Notes under the pieces: model-generated | What the model saw: only the letters and a program-made list of their open reading frames with translations | Told to the model about the DNA's origin: nothing | The model's database searches: none | Made by a program: the position numbers and the translations under genes | NCBI GenBank assembly: GCA_021234155.1 | Contig: JAJEKV010000539.1 | Coordinates: forward strand, 62,001-126,000 | Length of the DNA: 64,000 nucleotides | Direction: 5' to 3' | From: Isoetes taiwanensis | Lineage: Eukaryota > Streptophyta > Lycopodiopsida > Isoetales > Isoetaceae | Shown: one piece after another, positions 9,937 through 36,292 of the stretch | How the letters are laid out: each line of letters begins with the position of its first letter | Numbering within the stretch: position 1 is the stretch's first letter

Positions 9937-11160
9937 CGATTAACTATCAGGTCTAGAGCGTGTGATTTGGTTTAATCCAAATCATCGTAGCCTTTACGGT
10001 TAGGATGCACAGCTATCACTCCAGAGGTAGTGGGTTCAAGTCCCGTTCAGACCCTTAAATGTGACAGTATGATTTGGATAACTCATGCCCTAGTGGTGTG
10101 GGCAACCCGTAATAGGGTTGGGGGTTCAGATGGTTGTCGTCACACTCCTCGGTTTCAGTCCCTTGCAGATCAAATTCGGTCCGCCCCCCAATTTCCTCGG
10201 TTGCAAGCCTTCAACGAGGGGTTCAATTTTGATAGAATTTCTTCCTAAAGCAGAGACATCTGGATGATTCTTATTGTGCAACATCTTTGAGTTTTATGTA
10301 TATTTGCAATATCTTTGAGTTTTATATATATTTGATCGCGGATAATGTTCTGCAGATTTTTGGAGACGTGAGATTAACTATTTAATTCAGTTTGATACAG
10401 TAGCAAAATGTTCAGTTCGGCCACCAAAAAAGCGATTATTTTAGTTGTTACTGCCTGGGAGCTGGAATAAAGAATGTAAGACTTACATGATTATTATCAT
10501 ATTTGCTTATTAGTTCTGAAGTCTAAATAATTAGCGTGCCAAGTTTGAACATGGTTGATTAGAAGCTTAGTTTTGTTTGTTGTTGTTGTTTCTAAAGGCA
10601 GATGTAATTAGCCACAAAAGGCAGTAGAATGCCATTGTTTCTCCAGCAATATTTTGTCTACACAACATTAAGTTATGCCCAATTTCGACCTGGAAGATAA
10701 AGTGGATATGAATATTTCATATGGAATTTGAATGTCAGCCTGCTTGTGAAGGACTATTGCACATCACAAACCTACATAGAATTCGTAAAAACCATAATAC
10801 CATTCTTTGTATTCTTAGCAGCAGTGTAATGGCATGGCTTTGTCAAACTAAACATTTTAGGGATACAAATATTTCTGTTGGTTCAGTCTTTGCTTTTAGC
10901 TAATTGAGCTTTATTGAGCTATCTTTTGTGACATGACGCCATTTACATGCATCAGTTCCTTCAGCTTCAAGTATAATTTACAAAAGTAGTTTTTTCAAGT
11001 TTGTTGCTTTACATTCAACATGGCTTAGAGTACTCTGAGGTATGTACTCATACTATTAATAAACTCATGGCAGAACCCTATTATCCCACGTCCTATTTGA
11101 TGTATGTATTCCTGCAAAGAGTTTGGCATGTCATAAAGCACTCTCATTCTTTCCAATGCA
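9937..11160. other. AT-rich sequence without identifiable genes
   Basis: Nothing coding is visible. Two B-box-like motifs (GGTTCAAGTCC at 10033 and GGGTTCAGATGG at about 10122) could be remnants of tRNA-derived SINEs, but no full A-box/B-box pair with a 3' tail can be defined. There is a (TTG)n run at about 10575. Confidence 0.35.
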
Positions 11161-11221
11161 ATAACCAAACCTATGTTTACTCCATTCTCTTCAAAAGCAA
11201 TAGTCAAACCTGTATTTAGAG

Positions 11222-11395
11222 TCCAAGATGTGGCATATTTGGCCAAAAATGTAGTATATCTAGCCAACCCGTTATCAGCCATGTGGTGTATCTGGCAAAA
11301 TAAGAGGTATACTCAGCCAAAGAAGGTGGTATATCTGGCCAAAAAATTGATATATCCAGTCGAAAAGTGGTATATTCAAGTATACCCCACAAATG
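11222..11395 (+). repeat. Degenerate minisatellite, unit about 22-26 bp
   Basis: At least six imperfect copies of a unit approximating TGGTATATCTGGCCAAAA follow each other (for example at 11228, 11249, 11281, 11306, 11326 and 11347). Substitutions and length changes make it visible only by eye. In one frame it encodes repeated VVYLAKK-like peptides, an effect of the repeat and not evidence of a gene. Confidence 0.7.
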
Positions 11396-11459
11396 AGAAT
11401 AGCTATATACGACCCAAAGTAAGGCACTACTCATGAATACGCCCATTCAATAGCTCTCA

Positions 11460-12600
11460 ATGCCCGAAGGTGCCTCTCGTTTGAATATGCACCCAAACAG
11501 AAAGGAGTTTCAAGAGGAGTTACATGGTTATATCATTAATATGGTTATGTGGCTATATCAAAAGTTCCTGCATTGGACGGTGCAGCAATAACAAAAGTTC
11601 TCAACTATTATTGTAACAAGTCCCTTCATGGGTCATTATTTCCAGGTAGTTCAATTGCCTATTTCCATATAACTGCTTTTTCTAAACACTTCCTCTTAAG
11701 TTCCACTTGCATCATGGTTCGATCTTCATCCATGAAGATATCTGGAAATTTCTGCAAGTTCCTCCTCCTTTTCAAAGCTTCTAGCCTCGCTTTTGCTGAC
11801 CGAAAGCAGATAATCAATGCTGGACTGCGAGTTCCATTGTTCACCTTCCAACATCTATCAATTTCATGATCTTGTATATCAAGATTATGCTGGACAAAAT
11901 CATTACTACTTGGAAGGATCTAATAAATCCTTCATTCCTATAATTGTGATATTGAAAGCTTTATGGGCTCTCCTTTTCTCTTCTTCTAAGGTGGCTGAAA
12001 TGGTGTTTTTCATATCATTTAATGGTCAAGGTCTGTGCTTCCTAATCACTTCAACCCACTTATTAGTTTCTGCTGTTGTTCCCTAACAACCGCATGCAGC
12101 AATTCCTCAATTTTGTCAATCTGATTTGGTATTGCTTTGATCTTGATAATTTCCTTCTCTGCTTTCATATTAGTAGCTTTCAAACTCATTATTCTAGAGT
12201 CCTACTCTACCACCTTAATCTTCAAGCTTACCAGTTCTGTTTCAATTCTAAGCATCCTGTCAAGCATTTCACTCAGATGTCTATTAGAGATTTTGACCAT
12301 TATGCCTGGTCCAACAGTAGGTGAATAGAGAGTGCCAACTCCTGCATTACACCCAGTCGGTGATTGAACTGGGAAGTCTATAGAGAGTCTTGAACAAACA
12401 TGTCGGGAGTCTAGAATTGTGAGGAAATTACCGCTGATGGTTGATCAATGAGCCAGGCCCGAAAAGCAAACAACGTAAAAAAGGTCAAAAAGTGGAACGT
12501 CAAAAAGTAAAAGGAGGTCGTCGACACCAAAAATTGTCATCGGCCTTCGGTCGGGCTGTGGAGCTTACTTTTGCCCCTCTTGCCATAAATCCTCCTTTGC
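11460..12600. other. AT-rich sequence without identifiable genes
   Basis: Open stretches of 60-106 codons exist on both strands but overlap, lack any domain and have no splice-site logic. A short GC-richer stretch lies at 12440-12600. Confidence 0.35.
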
Positions 12601-12629
12601 CAATTTTAGCGAGACCTGTTGGTCTCTAG

Positions 12630-13012
12630 AGAGAACAATACAACACCTTAACTATTGTGCCCCAACCAACTAAATGTTGAGGTATGGAATCAAAGTTCCT
12701 TAAATGTAGTCATTCTTTCCGACCCTTTCAAGTAGGTTTCCTCAACCTCTCTTGGATGAGGAAGTAATCACCCTTCCCGCTCAACCTCCCTTCAACGAGG
12801 AAGTGACCTTGTAAAAAATCAAAGCATCCTTTTCGCCGAATTGAACATGCTAGATCTTTTCTTAGAGAATGATACGACACCTTAACTATCGTGCCCCACC
12901 AACTAGACGTTGGGGTCTGGAATCAAACTTCCTTAAATGTAATCATCCTTTTTGGCCCTTTCATCAAGTAGGTTTCCCCAACCCCCCTGAACTAGGAAGT
13001 AATCACCCTTCT
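12630..13012 (+). repeat. Diverged tandem duplication (about 150-bp unit, 234-bp period)
   Basis: 12630-12780 and 12864-13012 align throughout. Both begin AGAGAA, share CACCTTAACTAT, TTCCTTAAATGTA and AAGTAGGTTTCC, and end in GGAAGTAATCACCCTTC. Differences are point changes and short gaps. A partial third trace (CAACGAGGAAGTGACC) lies at about 12790. The source element is unknown. Confidence 0.7.
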
Positions 13013-13059
13013 CAACCCTTTCAAATAGGTTCCTCAATATGTTTATTTAAGTTAACAAA

Positions 13060-14421
13060 ACTGACTAAAAGTTAACAAAACTAGAAAATTACACTAAAAA
13101 TTAAGGCTAGTTTACTATGCTTATGCCCTTGGCTAATTTAAGCTAACTTAACTAGATGTGTGAGAACATAATCTTTAATCTAGTTAAGTTATTTTTAACC
13201 AAGATTCTTAGCTAGACATGTGCGAATGGGTTTCACAATCCAACTATATCAAATGTAGGAATTACCCAAGCTAACTATTAGATATAGTTAATTATTGTAA
13301 TCTTTATGGGATGTTTTCAACTTTCATTTGGAGCCGTTGATGGGCGAATATTCCTCCCTTAATGCGGATCAAGGGCCTCCTTTTTTTGATTGCGAGGACC
13401 CATACAAATTTCAAAGGTGCACATCGAACAGAAGCAACCATTGGCCTGCCACATCCTTAAAATTTAAAATAGGTCTGCACTACTCGGCTCCATCGTCTCC
13501 GACCGTGCACTGTAATCCGCATGCCGATCATATGGTTCACGCAAAGAGGAATCCATCTACTGCTATTCATCCTGCTTATTTTGTCAAAGCGGCCTCCTCA
13601 TTACTTTTGTTGTTTGTGAAGATGGCATGTGGGATTTGAACCCACCGGTGCCAAAACTTCCAACCCGGAGAAGCAAAAGAGGGCACAAAAACTACTTCTA
13701 ATCAATCCCCAATTAATCCTAACCCGATTTGGAGGATTGAACCTCCAGGGCCATCACCGCCTCACGAGAACCCCTTCTATTTGGGCAAACATAATGCCAT
13801 TGCATAAATGCTACAAGCAGCGGCAAAGACCCGCCCATTTTGTGCCACAAGCCTCAACGATGCATTTCTGTCTTCTCTATCCACCGCAATTGCGCCTCTT
13901 TGCCAACACTCACGCCCAAGCAGAGAATAAGAAGAAGAGGTAAGGGTTAGCGCCTCACCTAGCCGCTCCATGCCGATGAGCTCACCTGCTGTGTGCCAAA
14001 CGCCCTAAAGCCGTGACATGGGGCCCCTGAATCTTAGGCCTTCTTCCCTCCCACCACACCATCCCGGATTTGCCATAATCGGCCTCTCGGCCCAGAGCTG
14101 GCCCTTCAAAAGCGAGTCCCCAACACGTTTCCCTCACCATTGAACAGAATTTCCAAAGGTAAAAACCCCAAATAGAAACTTGGCCCCTAAAGCAAACAAG
14201 CACCTCAAACATAGACAAACATACGATTTTCAATACGATACAATACCGAAATCTTACTTCCCACCATTGCGTGAAGACCCTCCCCAAATACCAAACGAAT
14301 TGGGCAAACATAATTGCAAAGGCAACCCATATTGTTTTGGCTGAAGTGGGGCATTTTTTGAAGCAGACGAAGTTTTCCCTCTTCTCAATGGTTTGAAGTG
14401 CCCTCAGACTCGCATTAAGAG
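13060..14421 (+). promoter_or_regulatory. Upstream region of MCM9 (promoter and 5' UTR not resolved)
   Basis: This is the interval between the last repeat and the MCM9 start codon. It becomes GC-richer from about 13330. The sequence from about 13990 to 14420 is the likeliest core promoter plus 5' UTR, but I see no unambiguous TATA box or initiator. Two short hairpins that mimic tRNA T-arms (13627 and 13733) lie in it. Confidence 0.3.
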
Positions 14422-29674
<15,253 letters not shown>

Positions 29675-30300
29675 ACTTAGTAAAAGCATTACAAATGTTT
29701 TGAAAATAAAATTTATCTTGTGAAGTAGGGAGAAGATGGTCCTCCTCGATTTATGCGTTTTTCTTGAGTATGTGTATAGCATGATATTTTAATATACTAA
29801 TAATAAAGTCTTCTGTAATGTGTGATGAGATTAGTACTCTTTTGGATAGGAGGGAATGATTATCCAAATTCATATTGAGTAGGAATGTCTGTCCGCATGC
29901 TCTTGAGTATATGCACACAAGGTTTAAAGGCAAGTGTTATGGTTCAGCTCGGGAGTGACAAAGTATAATAATCTGGTTTTTCAACGTAATAGCGAACGTT
30001 CCCCAGCAGCCATTATTTTCATTTAAAATTGGCTGTTCTTGCTGTCCAATGAGAGACATCATCTCTTTTAACTGGTTGGAGCTTGCAGATCGATCCAATT
30101 TCCTTCCAATTTCCTTCAGCTGTTGGGCCAATTTTTGCGGCAACCATGACGTGGAGGGGAAATGATATATGAAAGGCCAAGATTTATTTAGGATCATATG
30201 CCATGAATTAAAGGGATGGATGGATGGCACGGGCTGAGATAGAGGGCACATTCAATGCGTAAATTCATTTAGGGAATCGTTTGTCATGGAATGTCCTCAA
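29675..30300 (+). other. MCM9 3' UTR and downstream spacer
   Basis: AT-rich sequence with AATAAA-like hexamers (for example AAATAAAAT at about 29704 and TAATAAAG at about 29799) that could serve as polyadenylation signals. No gene is visible. Confidence 0.4.
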
Positions 30301-30308
30301 GGAATGTA

Positions 30309-30424
30309 CTAGGGTAAGCTGTCTGGGACAGCATTCCTGCTGTCCGTGGATGCTGCGACCGGCGGCAGCGGGAGCAGCTCACGGAACAAGCAGTGGAATG
30401 CTGGACCGCACACAGCTTACCCTA
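30309..30424. repeat. Fold-back repeat of about 115 bp
   Basis: AGGGTAAGCTGT at 30311 and its exact complement ACAGCTTACCCT ending at 30423 begin a longer imperfect inverted repeat. The arms are about 33 nt and also share CAGCATTCC / GGAATGCTG. A GC-rich loop (GACCGGCGGCAGCGGGAGC) separates them. It abuts the next element directly. Confidence 0.7.
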
Positions 30425-30427
30425 ACA

Positions 30428-30613
30428 ACAATATCATAACCGGGGGCGAATTCTTGACCTGCTTTGTGATGGTGATGGAGAAGGATTCTTAACCTGCTTT
30501 GCTCCGTGATGCGAGAACAATCAAGGATTTACCATTCCCTCGGATCGGCATGGGCGGCGTGGTCGCGGGAAATTACACCACAGGAAATAATAGCGACCCG
30601 GTTATGATATTGT
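30428..30613. mobile_element. Short non-autonomous DNA-transposon-like element with 17-bp perfect TIRs
   Basis: ACAATATCATAACCGGG at 30428-30444 is repeated as an exact reverse complement at 30597-30613, giving an about 186-bp element. The interior contains two direct copies of a GATTCTTAACCTGCTTTG-like block and no ORF. A target duplication is not evident, so the superfamily is undecided. Confidence 0.7.
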
Positions 30614-30869
30614 ATGCCATACATCGTTTTAGATGTGACAAATAGAGGGTGCCGATTGATAGATGTAAGGCGGAAATAGATAATTGCATTTTTGTGAAGG
30701 GTTGTCTTAGGAACCAGATTTCACCAAAATGTATCGGATCTTCTGTCGCCTATATAAAAAACTCGAAATGGTGCCCCGCGTTGCCGGGCATAAGCCGTGA
30801 ATGGTAAATGATACATTGACGCAATTGTTAAATTAATTGACATTTAAAAAATTACACAATGAAAAATAT

Positions 30870-30945
30870 ATGACCACTTTTTGCTCTTTCTTCTTCTCGT
30901 TTTCCTTTTCCTTTTGTCCTTTTTCCGTTTTCTTTTTTCGCACGT
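30870..30945 (+). repeat. Short polypyrimidine run
   Basis: About 75 nt of T/C-rich sequence (CTTTTTGCTCTTTCTTC… onwards), similar in style to the large tract at 41.3 kb. Low complexity only. Confidence 0.7.
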
Positions 30946-31599
30946 TTGCACAAACGCGAGTTGAGACTTTGAAGCAATTTGACACTATCCATGTTGCAGC
31001 CAGTTGGGATTTTTGTGCATGTGGAGAGCCTCATAGTCGTCCGATACAATCTACGGTGGAGAAAAAACTTGGAAATTCCAGCATGTCTACGTCGAGGGTA
31101 GCGTTGGTGGTTATGCCCCGGCTAGAGAGATTGAATTGGCATTACGGCGTTCTGGAAATCGAATTGGCATTATGGCATATAGTAAGTTTGAAAGCGGTGC
31201 ATTGCTTATTGCTCTTATTTCAGAAGCTATATTCATTTGTTTGCATTATGAATCGTTATGCAGACCAATTCCTAAGCTTTTGAGGGATTCTAGTTCCACT
31301 GCATTTGCCAAGTTCCTCATCATCGGATGTGTCAAGTTCCTGGTTGAGAAGGTAAGTCCATAGAAAAAAAACTTCCAATTAGGTCGAAAGAAAGCACCTT
31401 TCAATACAGATTTTGGCCGAAAGCAAGATCCGGGGACGACTTGGTGCTGATTTTTTTGCCGGCTTTTAGTTGGCCTTTGCAATGGCGGGCGTCAAGGATT
31501 AGGTTAGAATTGGAATGTTAGATGACCTCTTGGCTATGGTGAAAGGGCATTTGCCAAAAGGTTTGATGTTCTTTGCTTGCGCTACAGACTTCACAAGAG

Positions 31600-31929
31600 A
31601 CGGTACACTCTTTGCAAAGTAGAATTTGCATGGTAGATCTCTTAGGCCGTGATGGGTGCTTTAAGGAATCTAGAAGCTTACTTAAGGATATATTGCAACT
31701 TGATATTTGTCTATGGATGACATTGCTTACGGCTTGCAAGATACACTGCAATATGGAGTTGGGGAGTCATTGCTTTGATGAAATTGTTTGTTTAGACCCA
31801 TTGTATGTCGTAGGATGCGTGATCATGTCAGACATGTATGCCGAAGCTCATATGAAAGAGGCTGCTAATGAAATCGAAATGTTAAAACATATGCATGGGC
31901 ACAATCTGGACGAACCTGTATATGATTGA
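31600..31929 (+). pseudogene. PPR protein C-terminal (E-domain) fragment
   Basis: An open stretch to the stop at 31929 reads MVDLLGRDGCFKESRSLL, then WMTLLTACKIHCNMELG and YVVGCVIMSDMYAEAHM. This is the order and spacing of the last PPR repeat and E motif of plant PLS-class pentatricopeptide proteins (family form MVDLLGRAGxLxEA…, ACxxHGNxELG…, LLSNMYAxAGxW), which edit organellar RNA. It is an isolated fragment without the upstream repeats, with weakened key positions and no DYW domain. I call it a pseudogene. Confidence 0.75.
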
Positions 31930-33500
31930 TAGCAGTGTAGGTTTGAAACAAAACTTGATCTGGCTATAGGGAATCCTCCCCGGCAACCAATCATGTTTTG
32001 AGCATCGTTTGAAAATTTGAACATCAAGAGTTTCACACTCCTAGGAAGTGGTAGCTGCTTCATGTTGTGAGGAGTTGTTTCACCTCTTATCTTTGTTCTC
32101 ATAAAAAGTTGTAAAAGGGGAACTTATATGGGTCTCTACTATGACATTCAATTAGTGGATGGTATAGGAGCCATTAAGAATATTCATAGCCTTTCCTAAG
32201 GGTCTTGGATTGTGGTCGTCTTGCTAGTAGCGAATCCTTGGATTGTGCAATGGTATAAGGTCCTTTGTCTACTGATAATCTAACCTAGGCATCTTACTCA
32301 TTAAGCCCTTGCGTCTTTCGGAGATTCTGCCACACAAGATACACAGCAAAAGGTGTTAAAAAGGGAATTGACAATCATATGTTCGAATGGAGTGATAAGA
32401 TGGCCTGAATTGGTAATTTGCGCAGAGGTTCACTTATAGGAATTGGGTATGAAGAAGTTGGCAACCTCTTCATCCATAGTCAATGTCATATTTTCGAGTT
32501 ACTGTTCTTCTATCCCTTGATGCCATTCTGAGCATGTCTCCTTAGTTGCTTGGACTCTCCCAAGGGCAGAATCAGAAAAGACTCTAGATATTGGGACTTA
32601 CCAATTAGCATTCAATGAATGGCCATTGGCAATGCTGCATGTCTCTTTAGTTGCTTGCACCCTCCAAGGGAGACTCTAGATATGGGATTGCTTTACCAAT
32701 TAGCATTCAACCATCTAAACATTTTGACTACCATCTTTAGATTTCAAACCATGCTTCCTTGTGCCCCGAGACAATTTTGATAGTGCAGAAAGGAATTTGA
32801 CATGGGTGCCTATTAGCTATTGTAGTCCTTTTTCCTGAAATATACTAGTGGGTCCAAGACTTCAAACCCTGCCTGCCCTTGTTGTCTGCACATCAAAGAT
32901 GGTCAACTTATTCTGCTCAGGAAGTTCCAACACCATTTCCCAAGACTATGATAATGTTTGCATGTTTATAGTCACAAGCTTAAACTTGCAGGAAATTTTC
33001 TTGCTGAAATGTATTCTCATACTTAATACTCTTAAAGAATCTGTGTTCGTTTAAACTATTGCCAGATGAGTGAGGTTTCAGCAGTTATGTAGCTGGTTCA
33101 CTTATAGGACTTGAAGATTGGAAGAAACATGATCTTTTTGCACAGATAAGACAAGGTATGATATAGTGTTTGAAGCATATGAAATTCAGATGGCTATTGA
33201 AAAATATCTTCAGATGCCATACAAATAAACGTTTGTTGGCTAGATCATTTGTAACTTATCTGCAAGCAAAATAACAGTCGATGATCATGGACAAGAAAGC
33301 CTGATGCGTGTACAAAACTAGATATAGCCATAGTGAACCTGGTGTGCAATGCCTTAAAACTTCAGAGTATCAATTTGCATATCAGAGCGGATCCCAATTG
33401 GGATGGCTGATTGAGGCACCTAACTCTGCGGAGCACAAGCATTAGCACAAGCAGTTCCTCTTTTCAAAGACCTCGCTCATCGTTTGCTGGATGCATGCAA
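31930..33500. other. Intergenic sequence without identifiable genes
   Basis: No coding signal beyond short chance ORFs. Direct repeats of TAGTTGCTTG…CTCCAAGGGAGACTCTAGATATGG-like blocks at about 32540-32600 and 32645-32690 show a small internal duplication. Confidence 0.35.
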
Positions 33501-33639
33501 TGAAGGGCGCAGCTTAATCCTTGGTAGCTGAATACAATTGATGAAAAATAGTGGGCTAGATTTATATGTTGTCTTTATCTGCCTATTTGCCTCTTGTGTC
33601 ATTTTGGTTGAAACAAACCATGCATTGAGCATGGTTTTT

Positions 33640-34290
33640 GAGCCAGATCAATCTACATGGATTGCAATTGTTGACACGCTTTCTAAGCTTGGGAAAGATG
33701 AAATGGTAGGGCACAAGTCGAACATATATTCTAGCCTATTGAAAGTATGTGACTGCGTTTCTGCAATAGATCAGGACATGAGTATTCAGAAATGTCTGCA
33801 GGATATGGCCATAATGGTGAAGGCTTTCTTCCTGCAGCAACAAGGTGGAAATCCAGAAAATTTCATATCTTAAAGGCATGTGCTAGTGAGGAGCTAGAGA
33901 GCATGACATGTTTATTCAAAAGCTGGTCATTGAAAGAGGCTTCAACCTGACAGCGTAATTGGTAATACTCATTGACAGGAATGCAAAAATGCAAAAGCTT
34001 AGAAGATTCACTTGGTATCTTTGATAGATTACGATATGGGGATGTCGTGGCATGGGGTGCAATGATTGAGAGGTTATGATGAAGGCATTCTTGCTCTCCA
34101 ATGCTTTGAGCAAGCATATGCAACATGAGAGAATAAAGTCAAGCCAAGGCACATTTGTAAGTCTTCTGCAATATCAACGCCATAGGTCATGGCAGATATA
34201 TTTGAGAAGCCTAACGTTAGATGGTCAGAAGTTGTTGGACTGGAGAATGCAAAGGAAGCTTTACAAGAGGCAGTCATATAAGCTTTTTAC
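33640..34290 (+). pseudogene. Second PPR pseudogene stretch
   Basis: Readable pieces in shifting frames: SLLKVCDCVSAIDQDMSI (about 33730-33790), LKACASEELESM (about 33870), then NAKCKSLEDSLGIFDRLRYG followed by DVVAWGAMIE (about 33985-34070), and finally ERIKSSQGTFVSLLQ (about 34130-34175). These match consecutive PPR repeats (LLKAC, then AKCGSLEDAxxVFDxM, DVVSWNAMI, IKPxxxTFVSLL). Frameshifts and stops between them make it dead. Whether it and the E-domain fragment at 31.6 kb come from one ancestral gene is unclear; the C-terminal piece lies upstream, so a rearrangement would be needed. Confidence 0.75.
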
Positions 34291-34299
34291 AGGTGAGTC

Positions 34300-35700
34300 T
34301 TGATGCATATTAATTGCAATTGGGATCATGGTCCGGTTATAAAAGACAAATGGACCACTAGGGACAGGGAAATCCTACCTTACAAAAGCAGTGGCCACGG
34401 AAGCAAATTCAACATTTTTCAGGTACTTGAGTTTGCCTTTATGGCATTTTACACGTTATCATGAAGTTGAGAAAACATGTACATAACATAGCCAATTCAG
34501 CAGTCTGGACTAAAACTGTTAATATAGCCTTTTACAACTGCGGCCTTGGAGTCATGATCATTTCATTATTACATTCAGGATCCATTCTCTAAACCACTTT
34601 ATTATTAGAAACTGATGACATAGTATTTTGTGCTTTCACATTAGTTTGACGGCTAGATAGCAGCAGAAATAGGTTGCAAGGTTATAAGAGCAATTACATA
34701 TGGAAAGTGATCGATGAACGGCTTTGAAGTTTGGGATTTGGAAGTTGGGTTTGCAGAATCTTTGGGGGCAATGTAAAATTGTGATTTTTTTGTTTCCGAG
34801 ATAGTCTACAGTATAGGTGAGTAAACTACAGGGCACGGTCCATATTCTAATTCTAGTAGATGGGCCAGAGGACTAGTAGTTTGCATGGATGTATCAAGGT
34901 GATGCCTTCAAGTCAGGTGATGCAGTGTTAATGTGAAATGGAAGACAATTAGCAGATTGAATTGACTATCCCAATGGCAGGAAAATGAAACTGGTGCAGA
35001 GATATAGGTTAACGTTGGCTTCCATCTTTGGTTTATTAGCCCATCCCTGCTTTGTTTGTGTTTTGCTCTTGTGCCCAATGGCCAACACTAGATTGCTTGG
35101 TGCTCTTGATTACTAATCAATAGAGATAATTACAAAAGCTCTAATAAGAGGTCATAGAACTGTTTCAATGATTGTGGCTGCTAGACATCAAGGTTGTGCC
35201 GCAACTTAGCAAGTTGGTATGTTCAGCATGCAAATTTTGCACCAACAGATGCTCTCTAATTACATAAAAGTTTGTTTTTCAGATATTCTCGGTTTTTAAC
35301 ATATTTGGTGCTTTAAACACTATTTATAGATTGCAAATAATGCAAGCTATAAGGAGGTTACAAGTTATACAGCAGAAAATCTGTTATTACCAATTGGTTA
35401 TATGAAACATGATTTATCTTTGAAGATCCTTGAAGCTTCATTGCATTATCCACATTAGTTTATCCAACAATTTTCAGAGCAAAGCATGTTGGCTACTCCA
35501 CAAAAATAAGCTCTTGCAGATCCCTGTCAATAAAGCACTCATAAGATCCATTTATAATCTGCCAGACCAGTGTTTTCAATCATTTTCAAAATTACTGAAA
35601 GATAACGGGCACAAAAGCTCTTTGGCAAGCTTCCAATTAGAGAAGTTATCAGTTCTGCTGACAAATGCAATTTGAAGGTATTTCTCCCAATGCTACACAT
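34300..35700. other. Intergenic sequence without identifiable genes
   Basis: AT-rich; short ORFs on both strands carry no recognisable motif. Confidence 0.35.
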
Positions 35701-35734
35701 TTGTTATGTTTTAAAAGCTTATGGCAATATATTG

Positions 35735-36292
35735 GGGAAAAACAGAAGAGACATTCTGGCTAGATTCAGGATGGGAAGTCATGATCTAAGAATCGAAAAA
35801 GACAGGTGGAGAGGGATAGACAAGGAGGACAGGATATGTAGAATCTGTGACGGTGGGAGAATAGAGGATGAGAATCATATGATTAACGCCCCGCATCTAC
35901 CGAGACATCAAGGGGCGATCTGAAAAATATAACGAGAATCGCAAGGGATTTGGCGGGCGATCCAAAAAGAATGACGGCATTAACCTGAGAGAAGTGCCGC
36001 GAGTGAAAGAGGGTTAAGTAATATGACCTGTACAAAACGGGTCATAAAACCCACACAAATTGCTTTCGATTAAAAAGTTGATTGATAACGACAGCAATCG
36101 CGACGGCCCGGGCCGAGGTAAAAGCGGGATGTCGATAATAAAGAAAAAGTCGACCTTCGAGAAAAGGCTACATCATAGCAAATGTGATGTGCTAGTAGCA
36201 CCCTTTTTTTTAGGGAGCTTCGCCCATGCTACACAAGTCCGGGGGCCTCACGGCACAAGGGACATTAATGTATTCTATTCTATTCTATTCTA
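35735..36292 (+). mobile_element. LINE 3' fragment, same kind as in MCM9 intron 7
   Basis: The reading RRDILARFRMGSHDLRIEKD, then RICRICDGGRIEDENHM, matches the C-terminus of the LINE at 25140-25280 (RTIARYRTGSHSLKIERGRW, ICDICKSGQVEDEEH). The 3' untranslated part ends in a (TATTC)n run at 36269-36292, the likely element tail. The RT and endonuclease are missing, so this is a strongly 5'-truncated insertion. In the middle (35880-36060) the reading frame is lost. Confidence 0.75.

Noticed and set aside
9995..10160. Possible tRNA gene or SINE (GGTTCAAGTCC, GGGTTCAGATGG)
   Set aside because: Only isolated B-box-like motifs. No paired A-box at the right spacing, no acceptor stem and no 3' tail.
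13620..13760. tRNA-like T-arms on the minus strand (GTGGGTTCAAATCCCAC and GGAGGTTCAATCCTCC)
   Set aside because: Upstream sequence gives no acceptor, D-arm or anticodon stem that pairs, so no cloverleaf can be formed for either.
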